Assembly: GCF_014839805.1 (NCBI RefSeq)
Contig: NC_051117.1
Location: 3,286,001-3,350,000, forward strand
Direction: 5' to 3'
Source of the DNA: Manduca sexta
Lineage: Eukaryota > Arthropoda > Insecta > Lepidoptera > Sphingidae
DNA: 64,000 bases
This document shows, piece after piece, positions 14,801-29,800 of this stretch (position 1 is the first letter of the stretch; each line of letters starts with the position of its first letter). The notes under the pieces are model-generated. The model was not told the DNA's origin. It saw nothing but the letters and a program-made list of their open reading frames with translations, and did no database searches. Both the position numbers and the translations under genes were made by a program.

Positions 14801-17800
14801 AAATAAAGGAAGGTCAGTTCTATGCAATACTTGGTAACATCCATTTTTAGGTGGTGTTACTATTTAAGGTAAGTTGTGATTGATTATCTGAGAGAAGCAG
14901 GACGAGCGAATTGCCTATCTCGACATTTACTTCTATGAGAACAATTTAAAGTGAAAAAGCAGGCAGCCTTAATCAACTTTTTAATCGGCGCATTAGAGCA
15001 TCTTCGATCGCATCAGAGTAAATATGACACAGCGTTAGACGGGACAATGACTACGCGTGGAAACATAAATAAAGTTGGCTAGGCCCGGAAATTTTTCCGA
15101 GTTGGGTCCGGATGTAAATCCTGATCTTCGGATCTACATCTACGAACCGTGTCCGCCGGACCTGTCTATGTCCGGTTCCCTAACTAATGTGACTCGTGCG
15201 TGCTGTGCTGAGCGTGATCACGTCTACCCGACGTGTCTAAAAGCTACGTAACTCCAACTTCATCAACATCACCAGCATTCGAATACATGTCCGAATCGGA
15301 AACATCGGTTACGTGAGGGATGCGGTTCCGCGGAACCGTTTTCATATAGACCTACACATATCTAACGATAAAGCAGCGCACGCCTCGCCTCGCCCTACTA
15401 ATGGAAACCTTACGTCATAGCTTGAAACGTGACGGCTGGGCGAAGGGATACTTCAAAAATAATGGGATAGTTTATAGAGCAAGAAGATTGTACGAAAACG
15501 AACATAAGTATATCAAACACCTGATGGTAAGTAATCTCTTCCTACCTACCTACAAGTACGATACCCAGGAATTGTTGGCACTTCGTCGACCCTCGAGGCA
15601 TGAATAGGAATAGGTTTGCTCTTAGGGGTCCCTATTTGTAACGGGATTAAAATACCGCAAGCGAAAACGTCAAAATGTATCATAATAACGATTTTTTGAG
15701 TTAACACTAAAGTTCAAATCGTGCCGATATAGAAAAAACAAAAAAATTTACAGTAAAATTATTTTATTTTAGTTGAAAGTAGAAAGCCACCATCTCAGAC
15801 GAAATTTCAGGAATTATATTATTTTAACTAGAAAATGATTGTCACTTAAATAACGTTTAGGCACGTGCTAGTTCACGAAAAGAGATACATAAATACATCG
15901 GAATCGCACTAAACGAAACTAATTTGTAGATTTGGAAACATTTTGAATAGGTGTAGGTGTCTGGAATATCAATTACTTTTTAGAATATCTATTAAAATTG
16001 CTACCAGGGGTTTCTTGTATTAAAGTTGGTACTCTATGTGGTTATTATACCATCCCGTCATGAGACACGGAAATAGAGCCAGCGTACCCTCTGAAACACA
16101 TTAACTTGTAAAAAAATATATGTATGAAAGTACTTTTCAAAAGAATATAGGCGAGAATCTCAGATTTTTTTAGTAAGATCCCTGGGTGCAGAACTTCCAA
16201 AAATATTACTACCCTGTGTGCTACGGACTACGATATGCCATGAAAAGCGTCTGACGATATACGTCGTGGCTCTTTTACCAACAGGTCGATGTAAGGACAA
16301 TGATTGTATTTACATCCCACATGTCAGTAACCGCGTGCCCTTTGTTATTCCTTGCAAACATTTGTCCACTGTTAACAAAAAGTAATTTGAAATTCGTCAC
16401 ATTATTAGAGGGCAAATGTACAACTATACAAAACTAAAAGTAGGGAAGGACAGTTGCAGTGACTCTGTGGTCTGTTTCAAGATATATCCTGGTCACATGC
16501 GCAGGTTGCAAGCTCAGAGTTACACAACGTTCATCGGCAGGTGTTCTAACATGACAGTCACTCCGAATGACCACTTAATCCGTCTGGCGGAACACACAAA
16601 ATGCATACATAAACTTTTTTGTTATTATAGTCAAAAAAAGCTGGATAATTTATTAGCCAACCAACTCCTGGGTAGGTAATAGTTTATCGTCTCCGCTGCA
16701 AACTTGCAAATTAGTTTGAAAAAACAAATTTAACTCACAAATTTGACTCATTTGAATTTATTATCGGCCAGTTCTTGGGTTCAAACATCTATCGAATTTA
16801 ATTATGTATATAGGTGGCTGATATATGCACTCATCTATGTGCCAACTGGTTTACTGTTTAAAGAATAATTATGTATATTATAAGAAATGTAATGACTAAA
16901 ATATGGTAATGATTCGCAGCACATGGAACACTTTGGTAAAATCCCACGGGTCTTGGACTGCAGTTCGAGTTTTATACGAAAGGCGAAATCGGTTATAATC
17001 GTGTTATGGAAATATTTGCTTAGCAACATCATATGTTATTCCATCCATATAATGGTCAGCGTAATGCGATGATTCAAACTATGTGCTGTATCTTTTGGCA
17101 ACAATATTTTCCTTAAATATAGGTGGCGCTACTTACTATACATTATTTTCTTTAACGAAATAACGACATGGGCAAGTTTTTTAATAATAATACGTAAGTA
17201 AGTGTAATTAAATCCTCACCCTCGTGTCCACTTAGTAGCAAAATCACTAAAACTTTGATCTACAACGCACTGCGTGGCAGCACCAACCGTACACACTAGT
17301 GGGGTAAGGACAGGAGGACGATGATCCAAACTGGGACAGAAATAGAAACAACAGCGCAGTGTTTAGCGATGTCACTGCAGCACAACAGGGAAATGACAGG
17401 CGCATACGGGAAATCCAAAAATACGTACGTGATAACGTGAACCAGCGCATCGTAAATCGGACGCGTTTACCGATCAACACAGTTCTACTACATCATTTAT
17501 TTTTGATAGCAACGCCGTATGAGTTCAATGTTGATGAAATTCGGCAATAATCTCGAATTCTGGATGAAGTTTCGAGTATACTTCATATCCTGGAGAGTAG
17601 AGTGGCATTTATACTTCGGAAAAAGGATGTCGCGCAGGCAGAGCAGCGATAAAAAACAAGTAGAAAATAAGTTTATAGATATGACTTTTATTGCCATCCC
17701 TTTATTTATTTTACAGTTCAAGACGTTGTAAGCAGCGCAGTGCAATTACTGTGCATTATGGGTTTAGCGTCGCTCGGTATAGGCGGCCATATATCTCACC

Positions 17801-20800
17801 ATTACAACACCGACCTGGTCAACTACTAGGCATAAACTACTACCCATAATTATTATTGTTGCACTATTTCCAATATATGTATGATCTCTTTGTATGCTGT
17901 AGCTGACCGCACGCTCAAAAAGATTTGTTGTGCTATGTTAATAGTGGTGTTCAGCTGAAAATCAGTGCTGTTTTACAGCGTATACTGAGCTGGTATCGAT
18001 TCTATCACACATGATGCAAGGAATCCGTTGTGTGCCTGGTATTCTTAACTGTGTGTGTTTTTTTTCTTTTTATACTTTTTTGTTGTTGTATTTATGTGTG
18101 TGTAGAGAAATAAATGGTTTAAATGGATGAAATAGTTTAGGCTACTCCTAAAAATAAAGCTACAACATATCATGAAGTCCATAGACATATTAGTATATTT
18201 ATACATCATGAAGTCCATAGACATATTAGTATATTTATACATACACTAATGGCGTAGAAGCGACGCAGATACGTCTAGTCCTTTTTAACATAGGGATACA
18301 ATAGTTTTGCATCAAATGGTAATTGTTTTAGAGAAGGCATGGCAATACTGTATTGTTTACGACATTGACAGACTAAAGAAACGCCTTTCCCCATCCTCTA
18401 ATAGGCCTGCAACACACCACCCAGTCCCTTGGCATTGGTTGTTCATATCCGATACGACACCTGCCATCAGACGACTGATTTGCTCCACCGCCAGGCTTTC
18501 GCTCTTTCGATAAAAATCCAAACTAAAACAGCATCACGTAAACATCGCATACTGACTGACATAGCTAACGGAAACGTGTTGCTGATAGTCCGTGGGTGTA
18601 CAGCTCTGACGTGGGAACTAAACTAAAATCTAGAACTTGTAATTTAAAGCCAAAAAGGAAAGACGGATTTCAATTAAAGGTTGGGCTGTTTCTTTTGAGA
18701 CATTTGAAATTTGTAAAATGATAGAGCTATGATGCACATATAGTATGATGCACATTTGTTTTCAGCACAAATGGGTCGGTTTAACGAGTTCTAGGGAAGA
18801 GACAGGTTTCTGTTGCATTTATTATGGTGAGGAAGTTATCCGAAAGTCTAAATCATAAACATCCCTTAGCCCTGTCTAATGCATATTTCTTTCATCCCAA
18901 CTCTGACGGCGCATCCGAGCGATCTTTTTGGAAATGTGATTATTATAGACGAAAATCACTAGATAGTTCATAGTTAACGTGATCGACAATCTATAAAAAC
19001 TATACCCATATATAAGTTCATCATTTCAAATTGTCGAAAGGAGGCGGGTTTAGGACATCTAGAAGGTTTTGGCAACACCGTGACTAAGCGAATACCGATT
19101 AGCTAACATTTGTATGCGAACTATGACAGTTGTGATGTCATGACCAGTGGTCCTCCAAAGTCCTCCTTTAGCTATTTTTCTTATTTCGCAAATTCAAAGG
19201 CTAACAAATTTGTACACTAGCGTTAGGGTTTATGTTACTTACATTGTTTATAAAGCATATTACTCCATAATTATTTCTTATGTTTACACGAATGTTAGAC
19301 ATCGAATTAAAACTGTTCCGCAATTTGTGGTGTGATGATTGTTGTACAAAGTTGCCGAATATGATGAGCGCAATTTGTTCCTAACAATTCTCGACATAAG
19401 GTGATCAGTTTAACGTTATACGTAGCGTACTGCAGAGTCCCGCGCAGCCGTGCGGAGTGGCGCGCATCTGATATCGCTACTCGCTAGCCCGGCAGACTTT
19501 CGTTTTAATCGATTCAGCTGATTCGATGCAATTAGCTAAAAAAACTAGCCTCCAAATAAACTTTCTAGTTTATATAACGCAGGGTAGGTAACTTAGCGGA
19601 CAGCTGCAATCATGGCAGCTGTCAGCTCATATGCGTTCATGCCTGTTCATATATTTTTACCCGATAGCACAAAAGTAGTGTTATGTTTTACTAAATTTAT
19701 AAATTTAACCTCGTTTGTAGGGTCGTCGTTGAAACACATATCTAACATAAAATAAACTAAATAGTGCAATTACATCGCGTTTTCGGTGAGAATACACCTT
19801 AGCAAATTTTCCAAAATGGCGGCAACAAAATGGCGTCCCATCGCATTATAGCTAAAAATAGTACGCGGCGAGACAAATTTTCTTTATTCTCTCATGAAAG
19901 AGGACATAAAGATAAGTAGATGTCTGCCCCGGTGTGTTACGGTGCGGCTGACACGCACGGACGGCGCGCGGCGGTGCCCGGGAGCTCAGCCCGCCGCCGC
20001 CGCCGCCGCGCCAGCCCGCTGCACCTCCTACTAATTCCTCCCAGCTCACCGCTAACAATAACCAGTTTAGGCACACCTATAACTGTTGATCAACTTATTC
20101 GTTTTAACCTATTACGTGTTTCATTTAATACTCAACAAATTGGCTTTTGAGTGACGGCGAACTTGGTTTATAAAGCTGTGGTTCTGAAGTGTTCGATGCC
20201 CGGATCAGTAAATCAAGATTTCCATTAACAAATTTTATACCCATGGTTGGATTTGTGTTCGAAACGGCAACCTGCTGACCCCTTCAAGTGATGAGACGGA
20301 AAATATCTGTGTAATAAGTGAGTACACCATTTGCGACTTTAACTATCTCTCTATCTCTAAGGGCAAAGTTGTTTGTATACGTATAATATAATATAATGTA
20401 TGAAACTGCAGATTTATATCCCACACCGGATCCCCTTCTAATTGCAAACGCTAGTACAGTTTGACCAATAGCAACTCCAATGCCGTAAGAAACTAGGAAT
20501 TCTGTTATGTGACGAGCGAGTCGGACTTATGTTCTAGCTACATGACAAAGGTAAGGGCGTGTGTGTGCCGAGAACCGTCCGGCGGCCGGCGCGGCGCGTC
20601 TGCGATACTGTCGCACGCTCTACAGCTGCATAGACGAGCGGGCTACCGACACACAGCGGAGCAGGGACAGTGGCATGGCGGAGCTGTGCGCTGTCACGGG
20701 ATATATTACCCCAGCCCTGGTGCTATCAGTGAGATGTCAGTTATTGTTCATAGTAATTCATGAAGACGTTGGAAGTCGTGATAGCGCATGGCGTCGCTAG

Positions 20801-23800
20801 CGCCCAGAATTTGCACGACTGTGCTTGACCAAAATTGTTGACAGTTTTAGTGAAGGATATCTTAAGGTTATAGCTTAAGGTCCATTTTTCATACATTTTG
20901 TTTCACCTTTAATCTGGGTAACTAAACAAGTATTGACAAGTAAAGAATTTAAATTCACGTCTAGTTAGTGATTAGTTCTCGCAGTTGAAAGAAAAACGTA
21001 AAAATAATTAATATGCATGGATATTTCGGCCTTTAAAATTTAATACGACGAAATTTTAAAGGCCGAAATATCAAATTCTTTACTTGTCAATACTTGTTTA
21101 GTTACCCAGATTAAAGGTGAAACAAAATGTATGAAAAATGGACCTTAAGCTATAACCTTAAAGAAAAATAATCAAAGATTTGTCACCGTAGCCGGTTGTG
21201 AGATGTGACTTTAGGTTCGATCTCCAAACCTAGACACTCGTGTGCGTGAATATATTTCTTTCTATCTTGGGTGTTGTGGTAAAATCCTTCGCAATTTACA
21301 TTGAAATCCAATGCATGTATAGTCAGTGCTTGTTTGTTAGGTGTATTTACTAAGTTAATAGCAACATGACGATGTTTCAGATATGTCTCCTAATCTAAAC
21401 TCAAACATAGGCATGACGCATGCACGTACACATCAGTAAAGCGACATTGCATTTTGAAACATACGCCAAAGCAGACGGCACGCAGAGAGACGCTGCTGGT
21501 CTCCGCACACGGTCTGCGTCATCGCGTCCCGAGAGACGAAGACCAAGTACATCGACCCAGTTCTGGAGATAACGCACGAGATATTGACTCGGCGATTAAA
21601 CGCGACCGCTCGCCGCGCGCTCTACGAGTCGCTGATAAACCGAGCTGCGCTGTGGACACGTACCGTAGTCCGTTCGTATACTACCTACCGTACGTACTAT
21701 AGTATTTATACGATGCGGCGCGTGTATGTACTCGCTTTGTATGTATGTATGAGCGTAGGGTTACCGCCGATGAAGCGCTGGTTACGTAAAATGTAATCCG
21801 CAGTTACCTACTGTGCTTTACGCGTTACTTAGACCTACTAACTGTACATGTGTACAGTGCTATACATAGCAGAGTGTAGGTATACGGCGAGACAAAACAT
21901 GTCTTGGCTGAAAATCGTATTTGCGCCGTTCGGATAGCTTCGCATAAACTATTTTGGTGTGACATTTAGAGCACAATATACGTATAGCGGTGTAAGTAGA
22001 GTGCAGTAGTGTCAGGCTTCAACCCTCGCTATCTGTTCGAGAAACTGTTATTCATTGGACCACTGTAGCGTGCCGTACTACTGTTATTCTGGTTCATTGA
22101 TAAACTAATAAACAAGTGAAAATTAATGTCTGATATTTGTATCCGAGTTGATACTGAATACTGATTGATGCGCGTGTTGAACATCCAGTCACAGTAGCTG
22201 GTTCTGGCAAAGCGCATCCCAGAATTTGGACATAACCAGAGTGCATTAAACAGCCATCTATAGACCCTTCCATTGTCAGTCGATATAATACGTGGAATTA
22301 CTGTATTATCGAGTATAGTGTAGGCACTTTATCGAGTGAAGACAAAAAAAGTCGATGTACGCGTTACGAAGTCAGGCGTGGAAACAACCCTAGAATCTTT
22401 TGCGTAAGCTTATGCGCCATTGAAGGTTATCTCACGTAAAATGTGCAAAATAGTCTCTTTAATAAATGCACAAAAAACCGTATCCTTTAACACAAAGCGA
22501 AGTCGTTTATAATATAATTTAATCTAACGCATCTATATAATATTATGCAGCAGCCACTACTTAATTGTCTTATAGTGTTGGCACTTACTAAGAATTAAAC
22601 AAGCATTATCTTTGACTTTCCGGAGCCGAGAGTACAATCAACTCGGTCCCATTAAATCTGAATATAAATGAATGAAAATAAACAAAATAATAATATAATA
22701 GAATGACTTTGTGTGATAATAAAATAAAAGATACGCCGAATAGACACGCGCACAGTTGTGACTCCGAACTAATAGGTTTAGTGACATGATTGCCAGGTTG
22801 CGAATATTTGTTAGAAATGATCATGGGAACATATTGTCTTTAGGTGGCAGACCTGCGGGCTGGTGTTGCCACTTGCCAGGTGTCTCGCTTTTGGGCTGCA
22901 CCTTGTGCGAGACGCCTAAAATCCCGCTACTTTATTTCCTTTCATAAATACAACGTAGGTAAACTCTTTTTTCATATTCTATTGAATACGACGATTTGGA
23001 TCATAATTTGCTACGCTGGTTCCGTCCAGATTTTTAGTTTCCATACATTAGGATGTGAGTTATCATGGTACACGTGCAAGGAAGTTAGCTTAACTGTAGA
23101 AGAGTTTAAAAATTTCGTACATCAGTATTTCGTGTTATTTTATCTGAGTACAGTGTACAGTGTACAGTGTCACTGTAATTATAAAGATTTGGCAATCAAG
23201 AATAAACGGTTTTTACACGAGACAACCAGAACAGAGGAGGGCAGACAATTAAGCGAGTTGCTGAAAAATATTATCAAAGATATCCCACTTATTTTATATC
23301 CACGTCCCCGCGTTTCACAAAAAAGGTCCTGGCAACACGAACGCCTGAATAGAGACCACAAAAACGCGCTGCAAAACCTGTCATAGTGATTCGCTTCCGC
23401 GGGTCGCGTTTCGGGTCGACACTGACGATATCCAGTTTTTGCAGTACGTTCCGAGTCGCGCACCTCTCGTCGGTCGTGCTCGTTTTGTTACAGCGCCGAC
23501 GGCGTCGCGATCGCTCTACACTCATTTTGCCGAACCGATGCGGATAATGCAATTTCAGCTTGGTTTTGTGTCTCTACTAACTGAAAAGCTAAACCCGTGC
23601 ACTCACTACGCAACAGAGTATTAAATGCGTTTTTTTTTAGTTTTATCAAAATGTTACGTTGCCCAATGTCGAAAAGCTACTCCGAATACCTTTTTAAGTT
23701 AGTCTATTTTTCATTTGTGCAGAGTCAGAGAATTAGACAAACAATTATCACAAAGAACGGAATAAAAAATGGATTACTATTACATTATTAAAACAGAAAC

Positions 23801-26800
23801 ACACGCAGCCCCTAACAAATTTATTTGTAGAACGTGTAGTCGGTATAGCGTTTTGCTATCTCGGTTCGTGCGGTCAGCGAGATTGCCGGAGGGCCAGCCC
23901 TCAAAGGGCGGCAACGCTCCGACGATTCCTCGGGCGCAGTGGGTGTTCAGTGTTCGCAACCGGCGGTGAGCACTTGCCGTCGACTCACCCACGTGCTAGC
24001 TATACCACTACTAACAACCAGTTAAAATGTTACTTTTTGCCTCGAAAACTTTTCGAAATAACGTACACAAAGGACTCAACGCGAACATAATACGCAGTAC
24101 ATTTTGGTTGCAAAATCTAGACTCATTTAAATATAAGTTTACGTGTAAAGCATTATTTTTACTTGTGAGTCATAAGATGGCCGTGAAAATCTGGACATTT
24201 GAAAATACATCGCGTCCTTAGCTATTGTAATTGCGCGGACCTTGAGAGAAGACGTGTTGTGGAGTTTCTAAGATGCAGGCCGCCTGCCGCGCCGCGCTTC
24301 AGTATATAGCAGATGATGCCTTTAGTACGCGCCCGTTTCAATCATTTGTCACATAATGTCGCTTATTATAATGTATTTAATGCACTTCGATACCTAATAT
24401 ATAAATTGTTTGTTAGCATCTGCTGAACCAGGTTCGTTAGAATCGTCTTAGTTGTGGGAGTGACAGTTTGACGGGTGGATGACGTCACGAAAAAACATGG
24501 CCGTTGCTAACTTCTGTACTGTATAAGTTGAAGAATATAAATTAAAACGAACCATGTTCGTAAAAGCGTGTCAAAGGCGCGGATATGTTAACAATCCACT
24601 GTTTTCACAAATTTATTATATTTATAGTGTTTTTGTTTTATAATATTACAATATTTACTACTTATTTATAAAATTTGGGCTAAAAGTTAAGAGTTAGCAA
24701 CTGTTTTGTTATGTACATAAACAAGTATGTACACAGAATTAAATAGTTTTATCTAGAGAGGGGCTCCCACCGAATATCCCACCCGGCCACAACGCGACAC
24801 AACTAGTCTGCTGGGGTTTTAAATAATAAAGTAAGTCGTAGAGCGAGCGCGCCCTCGCATGTCGTCGCTGCGAAGACTGCTGCGATGAGCCGAAGCAGGC
24901 CGCAGATAAAATTGAGCAGTCACGAGGTACGAGGCTCCCGGCCGCGCCGAGCCCGTCTCACTTGTGCATATTTGAGGGCAGACGCGAGATAAAAAAAACC
25001 TGTACTTTTACCGAGCAGGTGTTACGAGAACGTGTACATTATGTATAAACAGGTAGGTACGCGCACAGGTACCTATCTTTGAATAGTTAATTAACTAAGT
25101 AGACGAGCCCGCAAGCCTGTACAAACGTATCTATGTAGGTATTTCGTAAATGAGTTTTTGCGTGCGCCGCGTGTTCGTACGAGACCTCTTGCGCGGTTGC
25201 TATGGCCCTAAGGTCGTATCCTCACAGACGGCTAACGACATCACGCGCCACGCCTGACGACTCCGTACTCTCAGCACTCGACATCGAGATACGTGTTTTT
25301 GAGATAATCCATATTATTACTATTTTCTCTTGGGCTTAATAACTTACAGAATCATTTTTACAGATTAATAAGGTAGAATATATTACACGGTATAATATAA
25401 TAATTTAAAGGCGCTGTGGCAAATGTGTGTAAAGGATTTTTGAAGTGAGTGAGAGCGAGGTGTTTGCCAGACATCGTCTTGAACGGCGCGGCGCGGTGTT
25501 GTGCGGCTGCGGTGCGCGCAAACTGGTTTGTTGAGTCGGCGCAGCGCACGTCGCACGTGTGCAGTGTACACCGCCCTTAACAATCAACTTTTTCTACCAC
25601 ACACACTATATTTTTTACATCGGAAAATGTTAATTTCGCCGTTCACAGCGTTTAAATCGCAATTTTTCAATTTTGCATATGATTATATCTTTAAATACCA
25701 GTTGTCTTACGAAGTGGAAATCGTAACATAAGTTCTCGCTCGTAACGTGTTGTAGTGCACATAGAAACACATACAACCATTACTAGCCAGACTCCGTAAT
25801 ACAGGATACGTTACGATGAGAGTGTATCGCCATGTCACTATTAATACAAACCCAGGAAAACTTACGTAGTTATTTACAACATCGCAAAATTTACTTCAAG
25901 GAAAAAACACAAATTATATGATAATTACCGAACAAAAACTTACTGAAGCACGTTCACATTCTTTATCTAGCAAAAACGATGCAAAATAGACGCGAACACA
26001 AGATATTGGTGATGTCGCACTGGGCCATTATGTGTGGCGAAAACGAGAATCAGTTCCGGTGTGAGACAATAAAAGCGCATTGTGAGACCAGCGACCGCCG
26101 GGCCCGCAGCCGGGGATCGTAATGGGGGGCGATGGGATCTTAATAGTAGTGGATGAAATACTCGATTATCTAAGCAAAACCAACTGATGTATTAACAATT
26201 GAATTCGACAATATATTTTTTATGCTACTCTGCAGTCATTTTCATCAGTATTTAAATTACTCGAAGTTTCAGATTAAACTCGTCTGTTCAGTCTTTTCTT
26301 AGTCTTTCAGTTTGTGGTAGTGTTTATTTTGATTCGTGATATGCAGCGGACAACATAAACATACTTAAGTTTCTTTTATTGCCTGAACATTTGTACCAAT
26401 ATTTTCGGTCTACAAAGGTGAGCTATATTTTTAAAACATTATGGGACATCATGCATATTTGGGCAATTCACGACCACCTGGCTGCGGGCCTGGCAATCAC
26501 GTGCACCACCCGTCAGGAGCCCGGCACGTCGGCGGCGTGTGAACATCTTTCACGATCTATCACGCGTGTCAGCGTGACGGCCGCGCACAGGTTTCGTTTA
26601 ACGTTTGATTGACGAGCCCGACGAATCCACCGCACTCCGGGCGGCCCGGCCTCACCACTACCAAAAAACATCAAACTTTTCATTCCAACACTTTATTAAC
26701 GTATATTCACGGTTTATGTTCAAGGGAAGTCAGAGTTGTTAACGGTGCTAGAAAACTTCAACGAACTTTATGATATGGAGTAGTTTACCGCCGTATGGGG

Positions 26801-29800
26801 CCACAAATCCTAATCGAAGACAAATTTGGGTTCCTGACCTGGCCCTGGACTTGTCCCCTCGCAGCCTAATGGCATTACCGCATAACCAAAGAAACGAAAT
26901 AACAGAAGAAGCCAGATGTCCGTTTCAAACTCATTATACAGCCTTTCAAACTTGTGAACTATAATCCAATTATGAACCTATATGGAGTAAAACTGCTTAA
27001 TTAGTAGCTAGTTACAACTAAGACATCAAACCGACCAGGGAGATTTAGTTCTAAAGCTGATGGGAAATAGCCTCGTAGCTACCTTTCATACAAAATTAAA
27101 CCTAGAACCATGATCTTTTTAACCGACTTCATTTTGATTTACTATTCTTCACATTGCTTTTCATGCATTTTGATGAGTGCTTGTGATCAAGCAACCTGCT
27201 AATTTACCCACCGTTACTAAAACGAGTCTTGTATAGTGTAAAATTGTTAATTTGGTAACTTTAGGTAACATTGTATTAATTCCCCGGAGGTCCCGACGTC
27301 CTCAATAGAGCTGAGCCTTAGCGATAACATCAGTGGTATCGGCGAGGGCACGCGAGCCTCGTGTAACTGCGCCGCATCACGTCTAGCTCTAACCCGACTT
27401 CAATAACATACGGCGGTTGTCATAAAAATTCGCCAAGGCCAACGTGATTTCACACGCCAACGAGCAGACTTCGCTAGATTTTGGAGGGTAACGCGTTAAC
27501 CTCACCCGCCGGCGCACTCCGTAGGCGGCGGCTTACTCCGCGCTGTTTGCCCTTTCTCGACTTTTAGTTGGAATTTTCCACTTTAACGTTTCTATATAAA
27601 CGTGTTTTTTTCTTGTCCGCAGCTCTATGTATATGAGAATAATGTATTCGCGGTAATCTATGATTGGTAGTTGTGGGAATCTTTCATAATTTACATTTTT
27701 TTGTAAATTCGTCTATTACAATTGCAAAATCCTATATAAATTGGTCAAGCAAGTAAGTATGGGCTCCCAGCATAGGGTGAATTCACATTAAAGCATTTAC
27801 TTTAAATACAATATTATTGCAAAACGAAAAGTCCTTTAAAAAGCATTTTCATATAATGGGAGTGCAAACCCAAGAAATGTCTAAGGCGTGTGAGTATTTG
27901 CTAGCAACATTCCATGTTTTTTGCGAATGCCACAGTAACTCAACACCGCGTAATGTAAGGTTCGTCACGGTGTCATATCGCCAGTTCGGCGTACTGTTAC
28001 CCGATATTTATACCCGAGTAAAGAGCGTCCGATGTTCGAATGTTCCCACAAGTCGCGCTTCAGCCAGTGTACATCCATTTAAGGCCGGCCGACATTAACC
28101 TGGCGACCATCGAGAAACACAATCCCTCGTTGTTTATTTGAGAATGTATTGTACTGTACTTCAGTCGTGATGTACTTTGCCAGGATAAAAAGAAAATGCT
28201 CCAATGTGTGTTCACTCTCAGTTACGCTCGCTGCAGCGACTGCTAGAGTAATGTCAAGTGTCAAGGATAGGGCGACGCTAGCGTTCTTTAAGACGGCAGA
28301 GTGATCTCCTTTCCGCCCGCGTCTGATTAACACAACCAATTTTGAAAGGATTTGAGTTATCTTAGAGTGCATGCAACATGCGACAGTCGCGCTTGTTGCT
28401 GCGACTAATAGGAATGCGCCTTAAAATCGGATATCGAGTTGCGTTGACGGCAGAATGACTTTACAGGAAAGATTTGGTAGTGTGTGTGTTGTGGCCTTTT
28501 ACGGGAAACATATTTCCTTAACACAACAACTTGGCCGAATCAAATACCAAAAACAATGTATGGCGTTATACAGACAAATATATTTAAAGGACAGAAAATA
28601 TACAAAATACATAAGTATATTACGGAGGTGAAAGAATTTAATTTTTTGTTGCTAATGACATTATTATTTAAATTGTTCTCAAAGCCAGTGAGTTTCAGTT
28701 TTCGTCAACGTTCAACAAAACGTCACGACACGTGATCTGAGGTCTTCAGCTTAAAAAATACCTAATTAGAATATAAATGCATGACGCAATCTCCCACGAG
28801 CAAATAACCAAGAGTTAGATAACCGAGAGGATTCGGGAGGCGACGCACACGAGCGTCTGGCACAAGATGGCAACAATATAGCAAGAGAAAGCTTTTAACA
28901 GCGGCCGCAGTGCGCACTCACACCACGCGTGGTGTACGGAGCGTGTACAGAGCGAGCACACAGCGACGCGGCGCACACTGTAGTCAAGGACACCGTGCGG
29001 TGTGACCTGCGGTAATACCTCACTGTGCTTTAAAATAGGTGTCCATTTCATTTAGCTGCACAGCGGTGACGTCACGCGCAATGTGTGCACAGGTTGGCGT
29101 TGATACTCGCGCAAGTATTGAGGCAACGCGCCGCCTTACTTACGAACCCCTCTGCCAACTGCAATGCATGGGATCTACCGGCCTGACGGTGCACAGCCAT
29201 AGAGCTCTCGTTTACTCATGAAACTGTATAATCCACAAGACTTAGGGCATGACACCGATAGAAAAGTAAATAACTAACAATGATCCAGTTTAAACAACTC
29301 AAAAGATATTGTGCAAATTGGACAAACATAGACTTGTTACTATTGTATGTGAATAATTCAAAATAATTTCAAAATGAACTTGGTGTTATTGACATATATG
29401 TTCCTGTTTTTTAGTCATCAACTAACATAACATAATATAATTCTAGTAAATATGTGTTACCTACTATTATATAGAAAGTAATGTATGAGAACAGTCACTA
29501 CGCTAGACATGTCGCCAAGGTCACTCACTGAAAGGCCGAGAGGTTACAGAGACTCACACACCCCACTACAAGCGCTAGGCCAACAATAGAGTGTGTTAAA
29601 ATTCAACACACCACACAGGAAAGACGGCTCGCTACCTCTAGCCAACAAAGCATGGGCAATTTCACTATTGAAATGACTAAAACTCCTTCACTTGCAACAA
29701 ACATTTTTAGTGTTTGAAATAACCATTGTATAAGATGCTTTCATTCGTCCATTAAATGATTTAAAAGTGTAAAAGTCAAATACTAATTACTTAAAATAGG

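Noticed and set aside
22844..23386. 180-codon plus-strand ORF
   Set aside because: Longest isolated ORF in the intron, but its composition is mixed, with no domain, no repeat-protein similarity I recognise and no flanking splice signals. Chance ORF or repeat-derived.
25358..25549. Short minus-strand ORF MSGKHLALTHFK as an alternative first coding exon
   Set aside because: It hits a stop before the donor at 25348 and cannot connect in frame to exon 9727-9530.
28079..28372. 97-codon minus-strand ORF (SLTLDITLAVAAASVTESEH...)
   Set aside because: It has the look of a transposon-derived stretch often met in moths, but I could not assign it, and nothing supports a gene.
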